In this document: piece after piece, positions 34,785 to 43,971 of the stretch
How positions within the stretch are numbered: the first letter of the stretch is position 1
Layout: every line of letters starts with the position of its first letter
Assembly (NCBI RefSeq): GCF_029210365.1
Contig: NZ_JARGES010000030.1
Span: 35,340-99,339 of the forward strand
DNA: 64,000 nt
DNA from: Mesorhizobium sp. YIM 152430
Lineage (GTDB): Bacteria > Pseudomonadota > Alphaproteobacteria > Rhizobiales > Rhizobiaceae
Direction: 5' to 3'
Made by a program: the position numbers and the translations under genes
Notes under the pieces: generated by a model
Database searches by the model: none
What the model was told of the DNA's origin: nothing
The model's input: only the letters and a program-made list of their open reading frames with translations

Positions 34785-35402
34785 ATGAGCCACGCTGATC
34801 GCATCGCCCGTATCAAGATCCAACTGGATGATTGGCAGCCCGCTATCTGGCGACGCGTCGAGGTTCCGCTAACGACAACGCTCAAGGCCTTGCACGACGT
34901 CATCCAGGCAGCCATGCCTTTCGACGACTATCACCTCTTCGACTTCCGGGCCGACGGAAAGCGTTATGCCATCCCCGATCCCGAATGGGACAGCATGCGC
35001 GATAGAACCTATTCCGCGAAGACCATGCGGCTTGGCACGCTTAGCGATCGGGGCGTCTTGAAGCTGGCCTACACTTACGACTTTGGTGACGATTGGCGTC
35101 ACACACTCACGATCGAAGCATTCGTCGCCGCCGATCCAGCTATCGAATATCCCCGCTACATCGAAGGCGCTGGCCGTGCTCCTCCCGAGGACATTGGCGG
35201 CATTCCCGGCTTCGAACTGTTCCTCGACGCGATCGCCGACCCAACGCACGAGCAGCACGACGAACTCAAAGGCTGGCACGGTCGCCCGTTCGATCCAGGA
35301 CATGTCGCCGAAGATGAGATCCTCAGTCGGATCGAAAAGCTCGCCAAACGTCGCGCTTTTGGGAAGGCAGGCTTTGAAAAGAGCCGCAGCCGATCAAACT
35401 GA
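34785..35402 (+). CDS. Plasmid pRiA4b ORF-3-like protein
   Basis: A 205-residue protein of the pRiA4b ORF-3 family. Typical features are the start RIARIKIQLDDWQPAIWRRV, PFDDYHLFDFRADGKRYAIP, LAYTYDFGDDWRHTLTIE and PPEDIGGIPGFELFLDAI. The molecular function is unknown. The ATG at 34785 follows the IS66 transposase end by about 15 bases, matching the way a different gene follows IS66 at 53.5 kb. A partial, rearranged copy of its first 70 bases lies at 59607-59721. Confidence 0.85.
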   Translation: MSHADRIARIKIQLDDWQPAIWRRVEVPLTTTLKALHDVIQAAMPFDDYHLFDFRADGKRYAIPDPEWDSMRDRTYSAKTMRLGTLSDRGVLKLAYTYDFGDDWRHTLTIEAFVAADPAIEYPRYIEGAGRAPPEDIGGIPGFELFLDAIADPTHEQHDELKGWHGRPFDPGHVAEDEILSRIEKLAKRRAFGKAGFEKSRSRSN

Positions 35403-35662
35403 ACATTGCTATTGCGATGCGGCCTTCACCGAAGGCTTATTGGGGCTTGAGCGTGCAAATTGACAAAAAGAGCCTTCAGTCCTTGAAAGTCTTGCCTGCT
35501 CATCGTCTGGCTATCTTCTTTATGCGGCTGCACCAAATCCTCTCCTTCTTGACGTTGTTGCGGTCCATTATTGCAAGTTACTCCGAGATCCCTCATGCCA
35601 CGCATAGGAACAAGCCCAATTAACACGGCACGATCCGCTCGATGGTTGCTCCCGGCTTGGGG

Positions 35663-36343
35663 TCACTTCCCGAGTGTGAGAATGTCTTCAGCTATCTGGA
35701 GCAGACTGCCACTCTCGACATCGGGTTGTAGCATTGTCGTGGGGAAGCGATGTCCTCGGTTCACATAGCCAGCAAGCAGTCCGGCAGCTTTCGCGCCGTG
35801 CACATCCCAAGGATGACACGCTACCAGCATCATCTCCTCCGGTCGTAGGCCGGCAATTTCCACCGCATGTCGGTAGACCTCCGCTCGTGGCTTGGACCAA
35901 CGAACTTCGTCGACCGAGATCACGCGATCGACGAAGTTGCTGAGAGAACATCTTTGAAGAAGGCTGCTGGTGACGGCAGCGGCACCGTTGCTCAGGGCGA
36001 AGATCCGGACACCTGCCTCAGAAAGCCGCTCGAAAGCTGATCGCGCGTCTTCATGTGCCGTCAGCTCAGCCATCCCCTTCAGAACTTCGGCGCGTTTTTC
36101 AGCCGATCCGGCAAGACCAGATTGTTCGAGCATATCTGCCAGGACCGCGTCCAATACGTCTTTGAACGGCTGAAATCTGTCGCTTGCGGCGAGCCCAAAC
36201 GCATCACGCAGGCTTGAGGCAAACCAAAGCTCGAGGCTGTTGCCGGGTAATCCCAGCCCCATCAGCCGCTCCCGCATAGGCTCTAATGACACCGTCGTCT
36301 CGATGATGTCGAACGCCACCGCCTTGATCATTCTTTCGGTCAT
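35663..36343 (-). CDS. HAD-type hydrolase, haloacid dehalogenase II-like
   Basis: A 226-residue HAD protein. Motif I is AVAFDIIETTVSLEP with nucleophile D10, motif II FALSNGAAAV, motif III Lys in RWSKPRAEVY, and a later MMLVACHPWDVHGAKAAGL. The layout matches L-2-haloacid dehalogenases or phosphonatase-like hydrolases, but the exact substrate cannot be told. It overlaps the TetR gene stop by four bases, so the two form an operon. Confidence 0.83.
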   Translation of the reverse strand: MTERMIKAVAFDIIETTVSLEPMRERLMGLGLPGNSLELWFASSLRDAFGLAASDRFQPFKDVLDAVLADMLEQSGLAGSAEKRAEVLKGMAELTAHEDARSAFERLSEAGVRIFALSNGAAAVTSSLLQRCSLSNFVDRVISVDEVRWSKPRAEVYRHAVEIAGLRPEEMMLVACHPWDVHGAKAAGLLAGYVNRGHRFPTTMLQPDVESGSLLQIAEDILTLGK

Positions 36344-36969
36344 TTCGATCCCTCGATCTTCTTACCATGCGGCTCATAGCGCCGCATTCTCTCGATTGTC
36401 GCTGCTATGTCGTCGGCCAATTCGACCACAGCTCGCTGCGCGCCGACGCGCTGCGCATAGACGCGCAAGCCGATGATCGACGCCTGGGCCTGCCTTGCCA
36501 ATCGCCGAGGGTCCGCGCGAGGGGGCAATTCGCCCCGCTGAACCGCCTGTTCGAACAAGGCCGCCATGTCCAATTCGGTGTCATGGAGCGCACTTGCCGC
36601 GGCAGCATGCAACGCCCCTTCTTTCTTGGTGGACTCCAGTACAGTCTTAGCAAGCATGCAGGCTTTTGACGGCATGTCGTCCTGAAGATCAGAACCCAAC
36701 GATCGAACGTAATCCGCAAGCGCTTGAAGCGGAGAAGCCGATGTCGCGATCGTGGCCCTCAACCGTTGCCGCATCGCCTGTGCGTAGAGATGCAAGGCTT
36801 CCATGAACAATTGCTCTTTGCTGCCGAACGCGGCGTAGATGCTCCCCGGACGCATATCCAGCGCACCTTCCAGATCCCGGATCGACGTGGCGTGAAAACC
36901 ACGTTCCCAGAATAGATTGAGCGCAGACGCCAAGGCAGCGGGTCGATCATAGGCGGCGTGACGGGCCAT
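36340..36969 (-). CDS. TetR/AcrR-family regulator
   Basis: A 209-residue repressor. The HTH is LNLFWERGFHATSIRDLEGA and RPGSIYAAFGSKEQLFMEAL. The C-terminal ligand domain has a Cys (SKACMLAKTV) typical of electrophile-sensing AcrR-like proteins. Divergent from the CMD-type gene with a shared inverted repeat, so it probably controls both directions. Confidence 0.88.
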   Translation of the reverse strand: MARHAAYDRPAALASALNLFWERGFHATSIRDLEGALDMRPGSIYAAFGSKEQLFMEALHLYAQAMRQRLRATIATSASPLQALADYVRSLGSDLQDDMPSKACMLAKTVLESTKKEGALHAAAASALHDTELDMAALFEQAVQRGELPPRADPRRLARQAQASIIGLRVYAQRVGAQRAVVELADDIAATIERMRRYEPHGKKIEGSK

Positions 36970-37033
36970 CGCTTCACTCTTATTTGGGGCTGCTTCACAC
37001 TGTAGCAGGCCCGGGGAGTCCGAGAAACAATTT

Positions 37034-37071
37034 TGAGTGATCGCTACGAAATTATCTTGAACGATCGCTCA
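37034..37071. promoter_or_regulatory. Candidate TetR operator
   Basis: TGAGTGATCG (37034-37043) and CGATCGCTCA (37062-37071) form a 9-of-10 inverted repeat spaced by 18 bases between the divergent TetR and CMD genes. GATCGCT is also repeated in the same direction. Confidence 0.5.
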
Positions 37072-37126
37072 GAAAGTGGGATTCGACGCGGCCCGCCGCT
37101 ACGGCCGTCTCGCAGAGGAAGATCTG

Positions 37127-37693
37127 ATGACCGAGTTTACGCTCCACGACAAATCATCCGCACCAGCTGAAAGCACCCCGCTTCTGGAAAAGTCCGAAAA
37201 GGCGTTTGGCCGCATTCCGGGACTTCATGCCGTCATGGCGGAATCGCCTCAGCTTCTCGACGGATATCAGGTCCTGCACAAGCTCTTCACCGAGACGAGC
37301 CTGAATGCTGACGAGCAGACGGTTGTCTGGCAAACAATCAATGTGGAGCACGCCTGTCACTATTGCGTCCCAGCGCACACAGGCATCGCCAAGCGCATGG
37401 GCGTCGATGACGAGATCACCACAGCCCTTCGCCAGGAAACGCCCCTCCCCACTGCCAAACTGGAAGCGCTGCGGACCTTCACACTTGCTCTTGTTCGCAA
37501 CCGCGGCGTCCTGGGTGCCGATGATGTCGATAACTTTCTGGCAGCAGGATATGACAGGCGAAACATTCTCGAAGTCATCCTGGGCGTCGCGCAAAAAGTC
37601 ATGAGCAACTACACCAACCATCTGGCCAACACGCCGGTCGACAAGCCGATGCAGCAATTTGCTTGGAAGAAGGGTGCCTCAACCCAGGGTTAA
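37127..37693 (+). CDS. Carboxymuconolactone decarboxylase-like (AhpD fold)
   Basis: A 188-residue alkylhydroperoxidase-like protein. The redox motif is NVEHACHYCVPAHTGIAKRM (C-x2-C and nearby His). Its function is probably peroxide or electrophile defence; the divergent TetR regulator fits induction by such compounds. The ATG at 37127 is preferred because GAGGAA precedes it by six bases. Confidence 0.85.
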   Translation: MTEFTLHDKSSAPAESTPLLEKSEKAFGRIPGLHAVMAESPQLLDGYQVLHKLFTETSLNADEQTVVWQTINVEHACHYCVPAHTGIAKRMGVDDEITTALRQETPLPTAKLEALRTFTLALVRNRGVLGADDVDNFLAAGYDRRNILEVILGVAQKVMSNYTNHLANTPVDKPMQQFAWKKGASTQG

Positions 37694-37754
37694 AGCCTTG
37701 GCGGCCGGCCGGATGCGGGCCGCCCCGAGCAATGTAAAAGGCGGCGGCACGTCG

Positions 37755-38120
37755 ATGGACAGAACGGACCGGCTCGTTTACCGTGAAATCATGCGGATTT
37801 GGCTCAGATCACTGCTCGTGCTCATTGTCGTTGCGGTCGCGGCGGCAACCACAATGCAGCCTGGCGCAGCCACAGCGATGTCGATCGAGATGGATGCAGC
37901 GTCGACAAAAATGATGGACATGGCCGACTGCCATGACTGCGACGCCGCCGCCGGCGTTATGTCGTGCATGAATGCCTGTGCAACGGCTTGTCCTGCAATC
38001 TTGAACCAAACCGCGAAAGCCGATTTCTTGCATCGCATGTCGCATGAAATCGGCGTCGCTCTTTTTTCTTTGGGCGTAGTCCGTACGCCCGACCCATTTC
38101 CTCCCCGTCGAGCTGCTTGA
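37755..38120 (+). CDS. Small Cys-rich exported protein
   Basis: About 121 residues, or 109 if it starts at ATG 37791. A hydrophobic signal (RSLLVLIVVAVAAATTMQPG) is followed by a Met/Cys-rich stretch (MMDMADCHDCDA and MSCMNACATACPAIL). Proteins of this kind precede copper/silver efflux genes in many alphaproteobacteria; the role is not established. Direction and location fit the efflux cluster. Confidence 0.6.
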   Translation: MDRTDRLVYREIMRIWLRSLLVLIVVAVAAATTMQPGAATAMSIEMDAASTKMMDMADCHDCDAAAGVMSCMNACATACPAILNQTAKADFLHRMSHEIGVALFSLGVVRTPDPFPPRRAA

Positions 38121-38294
38121 TCTAAAGCGCCGGAATTCACGCGGCGGCGGCGCGATATCGCGCGCATTTTGCCGCGGCTCTCCGGGCCGATAGACTGACT
38201 CCACTTAGAAGCTGAAGTCGAATTCGCGCAATTGCGGAAGAGCGGCACGCAGGTGCTGCGCCGATCGCGTACGCACAGAAAGAGGAAATTCGAC

Positions 38295-38435
38295 ATGATG
38301 AACGACATGGGTTCGATGGATGGCATGGGCTGGATGATGTGGGGGATGAGTGCTTTTTCGATCCTCGCTCTCATCGTCCTGGTGCTCGTGGCTGCCGCAC
38401 TGATCAAGTATCTGCGGAACGGATCGCCGCGCTAG
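38295..38435 (+). CDS. 46-residue Met-rich membrane peptide
   Basis: Sequence begins MMNDMGSMDGMGWMMWGMSA and continues as one membrane helix (FSILALIVLVLVAAALIKYL). The first 18 residues hold eight Met, a pattern often linked to Cu(I) or Ag(I) binding. AGAGGAAA lies upstream of the ATG. It precedes the CusBA genes; similar short Met-rich peptides are usually missed by annotation. Confidence 0.65.
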   Translation: MMNDMGSMDGMGWMMWGMSAFSILALIVLVLVAAALIKYLRNGSPR

Positions 38436-38464
38436 AATCAGCCGTCCTTAAGAAAGCAAACAAG

Positions 38465-38725
38465 ATGAACACGATCGAACACGGCGTAGCCGCGCGTACT
38501 GACGGCTGCCGCTCCGCACGGCCGCGGCTGCGTATTCGCTGGACGATGCTCGCGGTCAGTTTGGCCGTTGGTACCGGAGTGGCGCTTAACTGGGGCTGGC
38601 TGACGGCAGTTGGCCTCGCGCCCTTCCTGCTGGGGGCACTGCCGTGCGCAGCGGCTTGCGCACTGGGACTTTGCGTCGGTGCGAAGCCGTCGCCCAGTCC
38701 TAGCGTCGGAAAGGATTCGCAATGA
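38465..38725 (+). CDS. Small membrane protein of the metal cluster
   Basis: An 86-residue protein with a basic start and two hydrophobic helices (TMLAVSLAVGTGVALNWGWL, LGALPCAAACALGLCVGA). Three Cys lie in the second helix, perhaps for metal. It overlaps the next gene by four bases. Confidence 0.6.
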   Translation: MNTIEHGVAARTDGCRSARPRLRIRWTMLAVSLAVGTGVALNWGWLTAVGLAPFLLGALPCAAACALGLCVGAKPSPSPSVGKDSQ

Positions 38726-39117
38726 GTGACCGGCTTGCTCTGCTCGCGGCATTTCTGGCATCCGCATCGGTACAATTCTCGATAACGCCCGTCCTGGCGG
38801 CGGATGAAGGCTTCCGGTTTGAGATTGTCGACGAAGTAGCGACCGTCGGCGACAATGCTTTGACGGTGCGGCTCATCGATGCCGAAGGCAACAGCGTTCC
38901 GGCAGCCGTAATTTACGCCCTAAGACTGGACATGGCTCCCGATGGAATGGCTGCCATGACCGCACCCCTCCAACCCGTCGAGGAACTTGAAGATGGCCTT
39001 TATCGCTTCCGGGCCGATTTGATGATGGAAGGCAATTGGCGCCTTCAGATCGCAGCAAAAGTTCAGGGAGAGATGGAAACCGTCACGGCAGAACTGCCCT
39101 TGGAGGTACTTCCATGA
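38722..39117 (+). CDS. FixH/YtkA-like secreted protein
   Basis: A 131-residue protein with a signal peptide (cleaved after VLA, residue 26) and an immunoglobulin-like beta domain (VGDNALTVRLIDAEGNSVPA, LEDGLYRFRADLMMEGNWRL), as in FixH/YtkA-like proteins adjacent to copper efflux genes. Start and stop both overlap neighbours by four bases. Confidence 0.78.
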   Translation: MSDRLALLAAFLASASVQFSITPVLAADEGFRFEIVDEVATVGDNALTVRLIDAEGNSVPAAVIYALRLDMAPDGMAAMTAPLQPVEELEDGLYRFRADLMMEGNWRLQIAAKVQGEMETVTAELPLEVLP

Positions 39118-40538
39118 GGCCCATCGGAATTGTGACGACCCTGGTAGTCGTCCTTGCTAGCGCGGCAGCAGGGTATTGGGTCGGGCGGCACGGAGGACTG
39201 ACCCCCGCATCTTTAGTTCCCGCCGTCGCCCAAGCGCCGTCCTCCGCGAACACTGCCGGGGAGCAGGAGGACATTCTTTATTATCGGCATCCGGCGGGGG
39301 AAGCCGTCTATTCGGCAACCGCCGCTGAGACGCAGGAGGGAGAGCCGTTCGAGGCCGTGCGGGCGGGCGAAGACGTGACGCTCGGCGAACAAGGCCCAAT
39401 TGCTCCCCAAGACAGATCAAAGGCCCCGGCTGCGAGCGGGAAAGTTCTTTACTACCGCAATCCGATGGGGCTCGCCGACACCTCGCCGGTCCCGAAGAAA
39501 GATTGGATGGGGATGGACTATATCCCGGTTTACGAGGGCGAGCAGCCGAGCGACTCGTCAGTCGTGGTTTCGGCCGGAAAAATCCAGAGAACCGGCGTAA
39601 AGACCGAAACGGCCGAGCTCGGCGTGATGGCCCGATCCATCGACGTTCCCGGCACCGTCACGCTCGACGAACGGCTGGTCAGCGTCGTGTCGCCGCGGGT
39701 CGAGGCATTCGTGGAGACCGTCGCCGACGTGACGACCGGAGACCGCATAGAGGCGGGCGACGAGCTGATGCGCGTCTATTCCCGCGACATCGCAGCCGCA
39801 GGCGCCCAGTTCCTCTTGGACTTGAACAGCGGCATCCCCGCGAAGGCGATGTCCGGAAGCCGCCTTCGCCTGAAGAACCTCGGCGTGCCGGAATCCGCCG
39901 TCCGCGACATGGAGGCGACGCGGGCCGTTCCCGAAAGCATCGTCGTGACCGCGCCTTTCGACGGCGTCATCCTCGAGCGCTCCGCCATTCCAGGCATGAT
40001 GGCTGAGCCGGGCGACGTCCTGTTCAAGATCGCGGATATCTCGCGCGTCTGGATCATGGCCGACGTGCCCGAATACCTGGCTTCCGATGTCGCTGTTGGC
40101 GCGAAGGCTGTCGTGCGGTTCCGCAGCCTTCCCGGCAAGGAGTTAGAAGGCACGGTCGATCAGGTCTATCCCGAGATCCGGGAGCAGACCCGAACGACCA
40201 GGGTCCGCGTCGAACTGCCCAATCCTGACGGCGTCCTTCTGGCGAACATGTACGCAGATGTCGCAATAAAAGGAAGGCAGACTGCCAAAACCGTCACCGT
40301 GCCCAACGGAGCGGTGATCGACACCGGAAAACGCCAGTCCGTATTCGTCGATCTCGGCGAAGGGCGCTTCGAACCCCGCGACGTCCGGGTCGGGATGCAA
40401 AGCGGCGGCCGGACCGAAATCCTGGAAGGCATCGCGGAAGGCGAGCCCGTGGTCGTTTCCGGCAACTTCCTGATCGATGCGGAAAGCAACCTTAATGCCG
40501 CTTTCAGTGCCTTTCAGTCGGAGGTCATCGAACCATGA
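39114..40538 (+). CDS. cusB: CusB-type RND efflux adaptor
   Basis: A 474-residue periplasmic adaptor. After an N-terminal membrane anchor (IVTTLVVVLASAAAGYWVG) come two heavy-metal-binding repeats (LYYRHPAGEAVYS and LYYRNPMGLADTSPVPKKDW, then MGMDYIPVYEG). The membrane-fusion part has VSPRVEAFVETV and ITAPFDG-like VVTAPFDGVILERSAIPGMM. It links CusA to the outer membrane. ATG at 39114 overlaps the FixH-like stop. No CusC outer-membrane channel or CusF is found nearby. Confidence 0.88.
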   Translation: MRPIGIVTTLVVVLASAAAGYWVGRHGGLTPASLVPAVAQAPSSANTAGEQEDILYYRHPAGEAVYSATAAETQEGEPFEAVRAGEDVTLGEQGPIAPQDRSKAPAASGKVLYYRNPMGLADTSPVPKKDWMGMDYIPVYEGEQPSDSSVVVSAGKIQRTGVKTETAELGVMARSIDVPGTVTLDERLVSVVSPRVEAFVETVADVTTGDRIEAGDELMRVYSRDIAAAGAQFLLDLNSGIPAKAMSGSRLRLKNLGVPESAVRDMEATRAVPESIVVTAPFDGVILERSAIPGMMAEPGDVLFKIADISRVWIMADVPEYLASDVAVGAKAVVRFRSLPGKELEGTVDQVYPEIREQTRTTRVRVELPNPDGVLLANMYADVAIKGRQTAKTVTVPNGAVIDTGKRQSVFVDLGEGRFEPRDVRVGMQSGGRTEILEGIAEGEPVVVSGNFLIDAESNLNAAFSAFQSEVIEP

Positions 40539-43500
40539 TCGCGCGCATCATCGATTGGTCGTCAAGAAATCTGTTCCTCGTCGTCTTCGCGGCTGTTTTC
40601 GCTTCGGCCGCGGGAATCTACGCATTGCGCACGCTTCCTCTGGACGCGATACCAGACCTTTCAGACGTCCAGGTCATCGTGTTCACCGAATATCCCGGAC
40701 AGGCTCCACAGGTCATCGAGGACCAAGTCACATATCCATTGACCACTGCGATGCTCACCGTGCCGCAGTCGAAGGTGGTCCGGGGCTTTTCGTTTTTCGG
40801 CGTATCGTTCGTCTATGTCATCTTCGAAGACGGCACCGATCCGTATTGGGCCCGGAGCCGGGTCCTCGAATATCTCAATGCGGCCGCGAGCCGATTGCCG
40901 GGCGGCGTGACGCCGACGCTCGGACCGGATGCCACGGGCGTGGGTTGGGTCTATCAATACGCAGTCGTCGCGAAAAAGCTGACGTTGGCCGAACTGCGCT
41001 CGCTGCAGGACTGGGTGGTGAGGTTCGCCGCCTCCGACGCTGACGGCGTCGCCGAAGTGGCGAGCGTGGGCGGGTTCGTCAAGCAGTATTCGGTCGTGAT
41101 CGATCCTGCGCGATTGCGGTCCGCCGGCCTGACGCTCAGCGACGTGGCCGATGCCGTGCGCGACAGCAACCTCGATGTCGGCGGACGCACCGTCGAGATC
41201 TCCGAGTTCGAGTTCATGGTGCGCGGCCAGGGGTATCTCGAAGACGCGGGCGACCTGGAAAACATCGCCCTCATGGCCGACGGCGGCGTCCCGCTCAGGC
41301 TTACCGACGTTGCGCGTGTGGAAATCGTCGCCGACGAACGGCGCGGAATCACGGAACTCAACGGCGAGGGCGAAGTCGCGAGCGGCATCGTGCTACAGCG
41401 TTTCGGCGCGAACGCGCTCGACGTGATCGACAACGTCAAGGGGAGCCTGGCGGCGATCAAGGACAGCCTGCCGGCCGGAACCGACATCGTTCCAGTTTAC
41501 GACAGGTCCAAACTCATCGAGGCCGCCATCACGACGCTCAAGACAACGCTGATTGAGGAATCGATCGTCGTCGCGTTAGTAACGATCGTGTTCCTTCTCC
41601 ACGTCCGCAGCGCCTTGGTCGTTATCATCATGTTGCCCGTCGGCATCCTCATGGCATTCGCGGTCATGCAGTTCTTGGGAATTGGCGCGAACATCATGAG
41701 CCTGGGCGGTATCGCGATCGCGATCGGGGCGATGATCGACGCGGCGATCGTGATGGTCGAGAACGCCCACAAGCACCTCGAACGCGCGCCGCCGGAAAAG
41801 CCCCGCCTCGAGGTGCTGATCGAAGCGGCTTCAGAAGTAGGCCCAGCACTGTTCTTCAGCCTCCTCATCATCACAGTTTCATTCCTGCCGATCTTCACGC
41901 TGGAATCCCAGGAAGGCAGGCTATTCGCGCCGCTTGCATTCACAAAGACCTTCGCTATGGCAGCTGCGGCGATATTATCCATCACGCTCGTTCCAGCTCT
42001 CATGGTCATCTTCGTTCGAGGTAGGATCGTCCCCGAGCACAAAAACCCCGTGAACCGGCTTCTGACCGGAGCCTACCGGCCTGTCATCCGCGGGGTCCTC
42101 AAGGCGCAGGGCGCGACGATCCTGATCGCTTTGCTCGTGCTTGCCGTGACCATCTGGCCAGCCCGGCAGCTCGGCAGCGAATTCATGCCTGAGCTCGACG
42201 AAGGCACGCTGATGTACATGCCGACGACCTTACCGGGCCTGTCGGTGACCAAAGCCGCCGAGCTGATGCAGACGCAGGACCGGATCATCAAATCCTTTCC
42301 GGAAGTCGATTCAGTGTTCGGCAAGGCCGGCCGCGCCGCAACGGCAACCGATCCTGCTCCGATGGAAATGTTCGAGACCATCATCAACCTGAGGCCCAAG
42401 GACGAATGGCGCAAGGATGTAACGGTCGAAAGCCTGAAGGTCGAAATGGACGCCGCGCTCCAGTTCCCTGGCGTAGCGAATGCTTGGACGATGCCGATCC
42501 GAGCACGGATCGACATGCTTGCGACGGGCATCAGGACGCCGGTTGGCGTGAAAGTCTACGGACCGGATTTGGAAGGCATCGAAGGCGTGGCCCGCGAGGT
42601 AGAAGCCGTCTTGCAAACTGTTCCAGGAACGTCAAGCGCCTATGCCGAGCGCGTGATCGGCGGCTATTACCTCGACATCAAGCCCGACCGCACTGCCCTC
42701 GGTCGTTACGGGCTCTCCGTCGCTGACGTCCAGGACGTGATCTCCATGGCTTTGGGCGCGCAAGTTGTAACCTCGACGGTAGAAGGTCGCGAACGCTACG
42801 GGGTGTCGATCCGTTATCCCCGGGCGCTGCGAAGCGATCCTGATTCCATTGCGCGCGGCATCGAGATCGCCCTCCCCGGTGGCGGCGCTATCCCGCTCGG
42901 CGAAGTCGCCTCGGTCGAACTCGCCCGTGGCGCAACATCAATCAGGACGGAGAACGGGCGTCTGGCGGCTTACATTTTTGTCGACATTTCAGGACGCGAT
43001 CTCGGTGGCTACGTGGCGGCGGCACAGTCGGCGGTCGCTCAAGCCATCGATCTGCCGGACGGCTACTCCCTCGGGTGGAGCGGCCAATTCGAATATCTCG
43101 AACGCGCCGTGGAGCGCCTCAAAGTTGTCGTGCCTTTAACTCTGGCGCTCATTTTCCTCCTGCTTTACCTGAACTTCCGCCGCCTGACCGAGACTCTGAT
43201 CGTCATGCTGTCTCTGCCATTCGCGCTCGTCGGAGGCATATGGCTGATGTGGTGGCTGGGTTTCAACACGTCGGTCGCGGTCGCCGTCGGTTTCATCGCG
43301 CTTGCAGGCGTTGCCGCGGAGACAGGGGTGATCATGCTCATCTATCTCGATCACGCGCTCACTGATGCCAAGGTGCGTTGCGAGGTGGAAGGACGCCCCT
43401 TCCAACGCACTGATCTGCATCAAGCGGTTATGGTGGGAGCGGTCGAGCGGGTACGTCCCAAAATCATGACGGTCGTCACCATCATGGCAGGACTCATCCC

Positions 43501-43711
43501 GATCCTGTGGAGCACAGGTTCTGGATCGGAGATCATGCAACGAATAGCGGTCCCAATGATCGGCGGCATGGTATCATCGTCGTTGCTGACTTTGATCGTC
43601 ATTCCGGCGGTTTATGCAATCGTAAAAGGCTGGCATCTTTCAAACCCCGTAGGAGTCGATGTGGACGCCGGTCATAAGGTTGTCCGCCCGAAAACCGCAC
43701 GGGAAACATGA
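40535..43711 (+). CDS. cusA: CusA-type heavy-metal RND efflux pump
   Basis: A 1058-residue inner-membrane transporter of the HME-RND type that exports Cu(I)/Ag(I). It starts IIDWSSRNLFLVVFAAVFAS (first helix) and has the family signatures VYQYAVV and MPIRARIDMLATGIRTPVGV, and helix 4 IGAMIDAAIVMVENAHKHLE with the proton-relay Asp. Met residues in NLRPKDEWRK-adjacent sequence (PAPMEMFETI) are consistent with a metal path. Overlaps cusB by four bases. No outer-membrane partner follows. Confidence 0.9.
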   Translation: MIARIIDWSSRNLFLVVFAAVFASAAGIYALRTLPLDAIPDLSDVQVIVFTEYPGQAPQVIEDQVTYPLTTAMLTVPQSKVVRGFSFFGVSFVYVIFEDGTDPYWARSRVLEYLNAAASRLPGGVTPTLGPDATGVGWVYQYAVVAKKLTLAELRSLQDWVVRFAASDADGVAEVASVGGFVKQYSVVIDPARLRSAGLTLSDVADAVRDSNLDVGGRTVEISEFEFMVRGQGYLEDAGDLENIALMADGGVPLRLTDVARVEIVADERRGITELNGEGEVASGIVLQRFGANALDVIDNVKGSLAAIKDSLPAGTDIVPVYDRSKLIEAAITTLKTTLIEESIVVALVTIVFLLHVRSALVVIIMLPVGILMAFAVMQFLGIGANIMSLGGIAIAIGAMIDAAIVMVENAHKHLERAPPEKPRLEVLIEAASEVGPALFFSLLIITVSFLPIFTLESQEGRLFAPLAFTKTFAMAAAAILSITLVPALMVIFVRGRIVPEHKNPVNRLLTGAYRPVIRGVLKAQGATILIALLVLAVTIWPARQLGSEFMPELDEGTLMYMPTTLPGLSVTKAAELMQTQDRIIKSFPEVDSVFGKAGRAATATDPAPMEMFETIINLRPKDEWRKDVTVESLKVEMDAALQFPGVANAWTMPIRARIDMLATGIRTPVGVKVYGPDLEGIEGVAREVEAVLQTVPGTSSAYAERVIGGYYLDIKPDRTALGRYGLSVADVQDVISMALGAQVVTSTVEGRERYGVSIRYPRALRSDPDSIARGIEIALPGGGAIPLGEVASVELARGATSIRTENGRLAAYIFVDISGRDLGGYVAAAQSAVAQAIDLPDGYSLGWSGQFEYLERAVERLKVVVPLTLALIFLLLYLNFRRLTETLIVMLSLPFALVGGIWLMWWLGFNTSVAVAVGFIALAGVAAETGVIMLIYLDHALTDAKVRCEVEGRPFQRTDLHQAVMVGAVERVRPKIMTVVTIMAGLIPILWSTGSGSEIMQRIAVPMIGGMVSSSLLTLIVIPAVYAIVKGWHLSNPVGVDVDAGHKVVRPKTARET

Positions 43712-43971
43712 CCATGCTCTTGGTTCAAGTTCCGATCAAAGGGATTTTATGAAGTCGCTTTCTGCGCCGGCACCTTGTGCGAGTATAATAGGAGCCAACG
43801 TTGGGGTCTTTAGCCTGAGTCTTGACCCTACTATCCGCGGTGCTTGGCATCCATGCCTCCGGTCGCAGCCTACCCGGTTAAAAAAAGGACACCGAGTTCA
43901 TCATCGCTCGTCGCGACTTTTGCGGCATCGCGGTCGGAGGCTTTTCTCGAAAGGTCGCTTGCTTTTGTCTC

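Noticed and set aside
43749..43970. Coding start upstream of the queF remnant
   Set aside because: The open frame here reads as random Arg/His/Ser-rich sequence and lacks similarity to QueF before RLTQLGSE.
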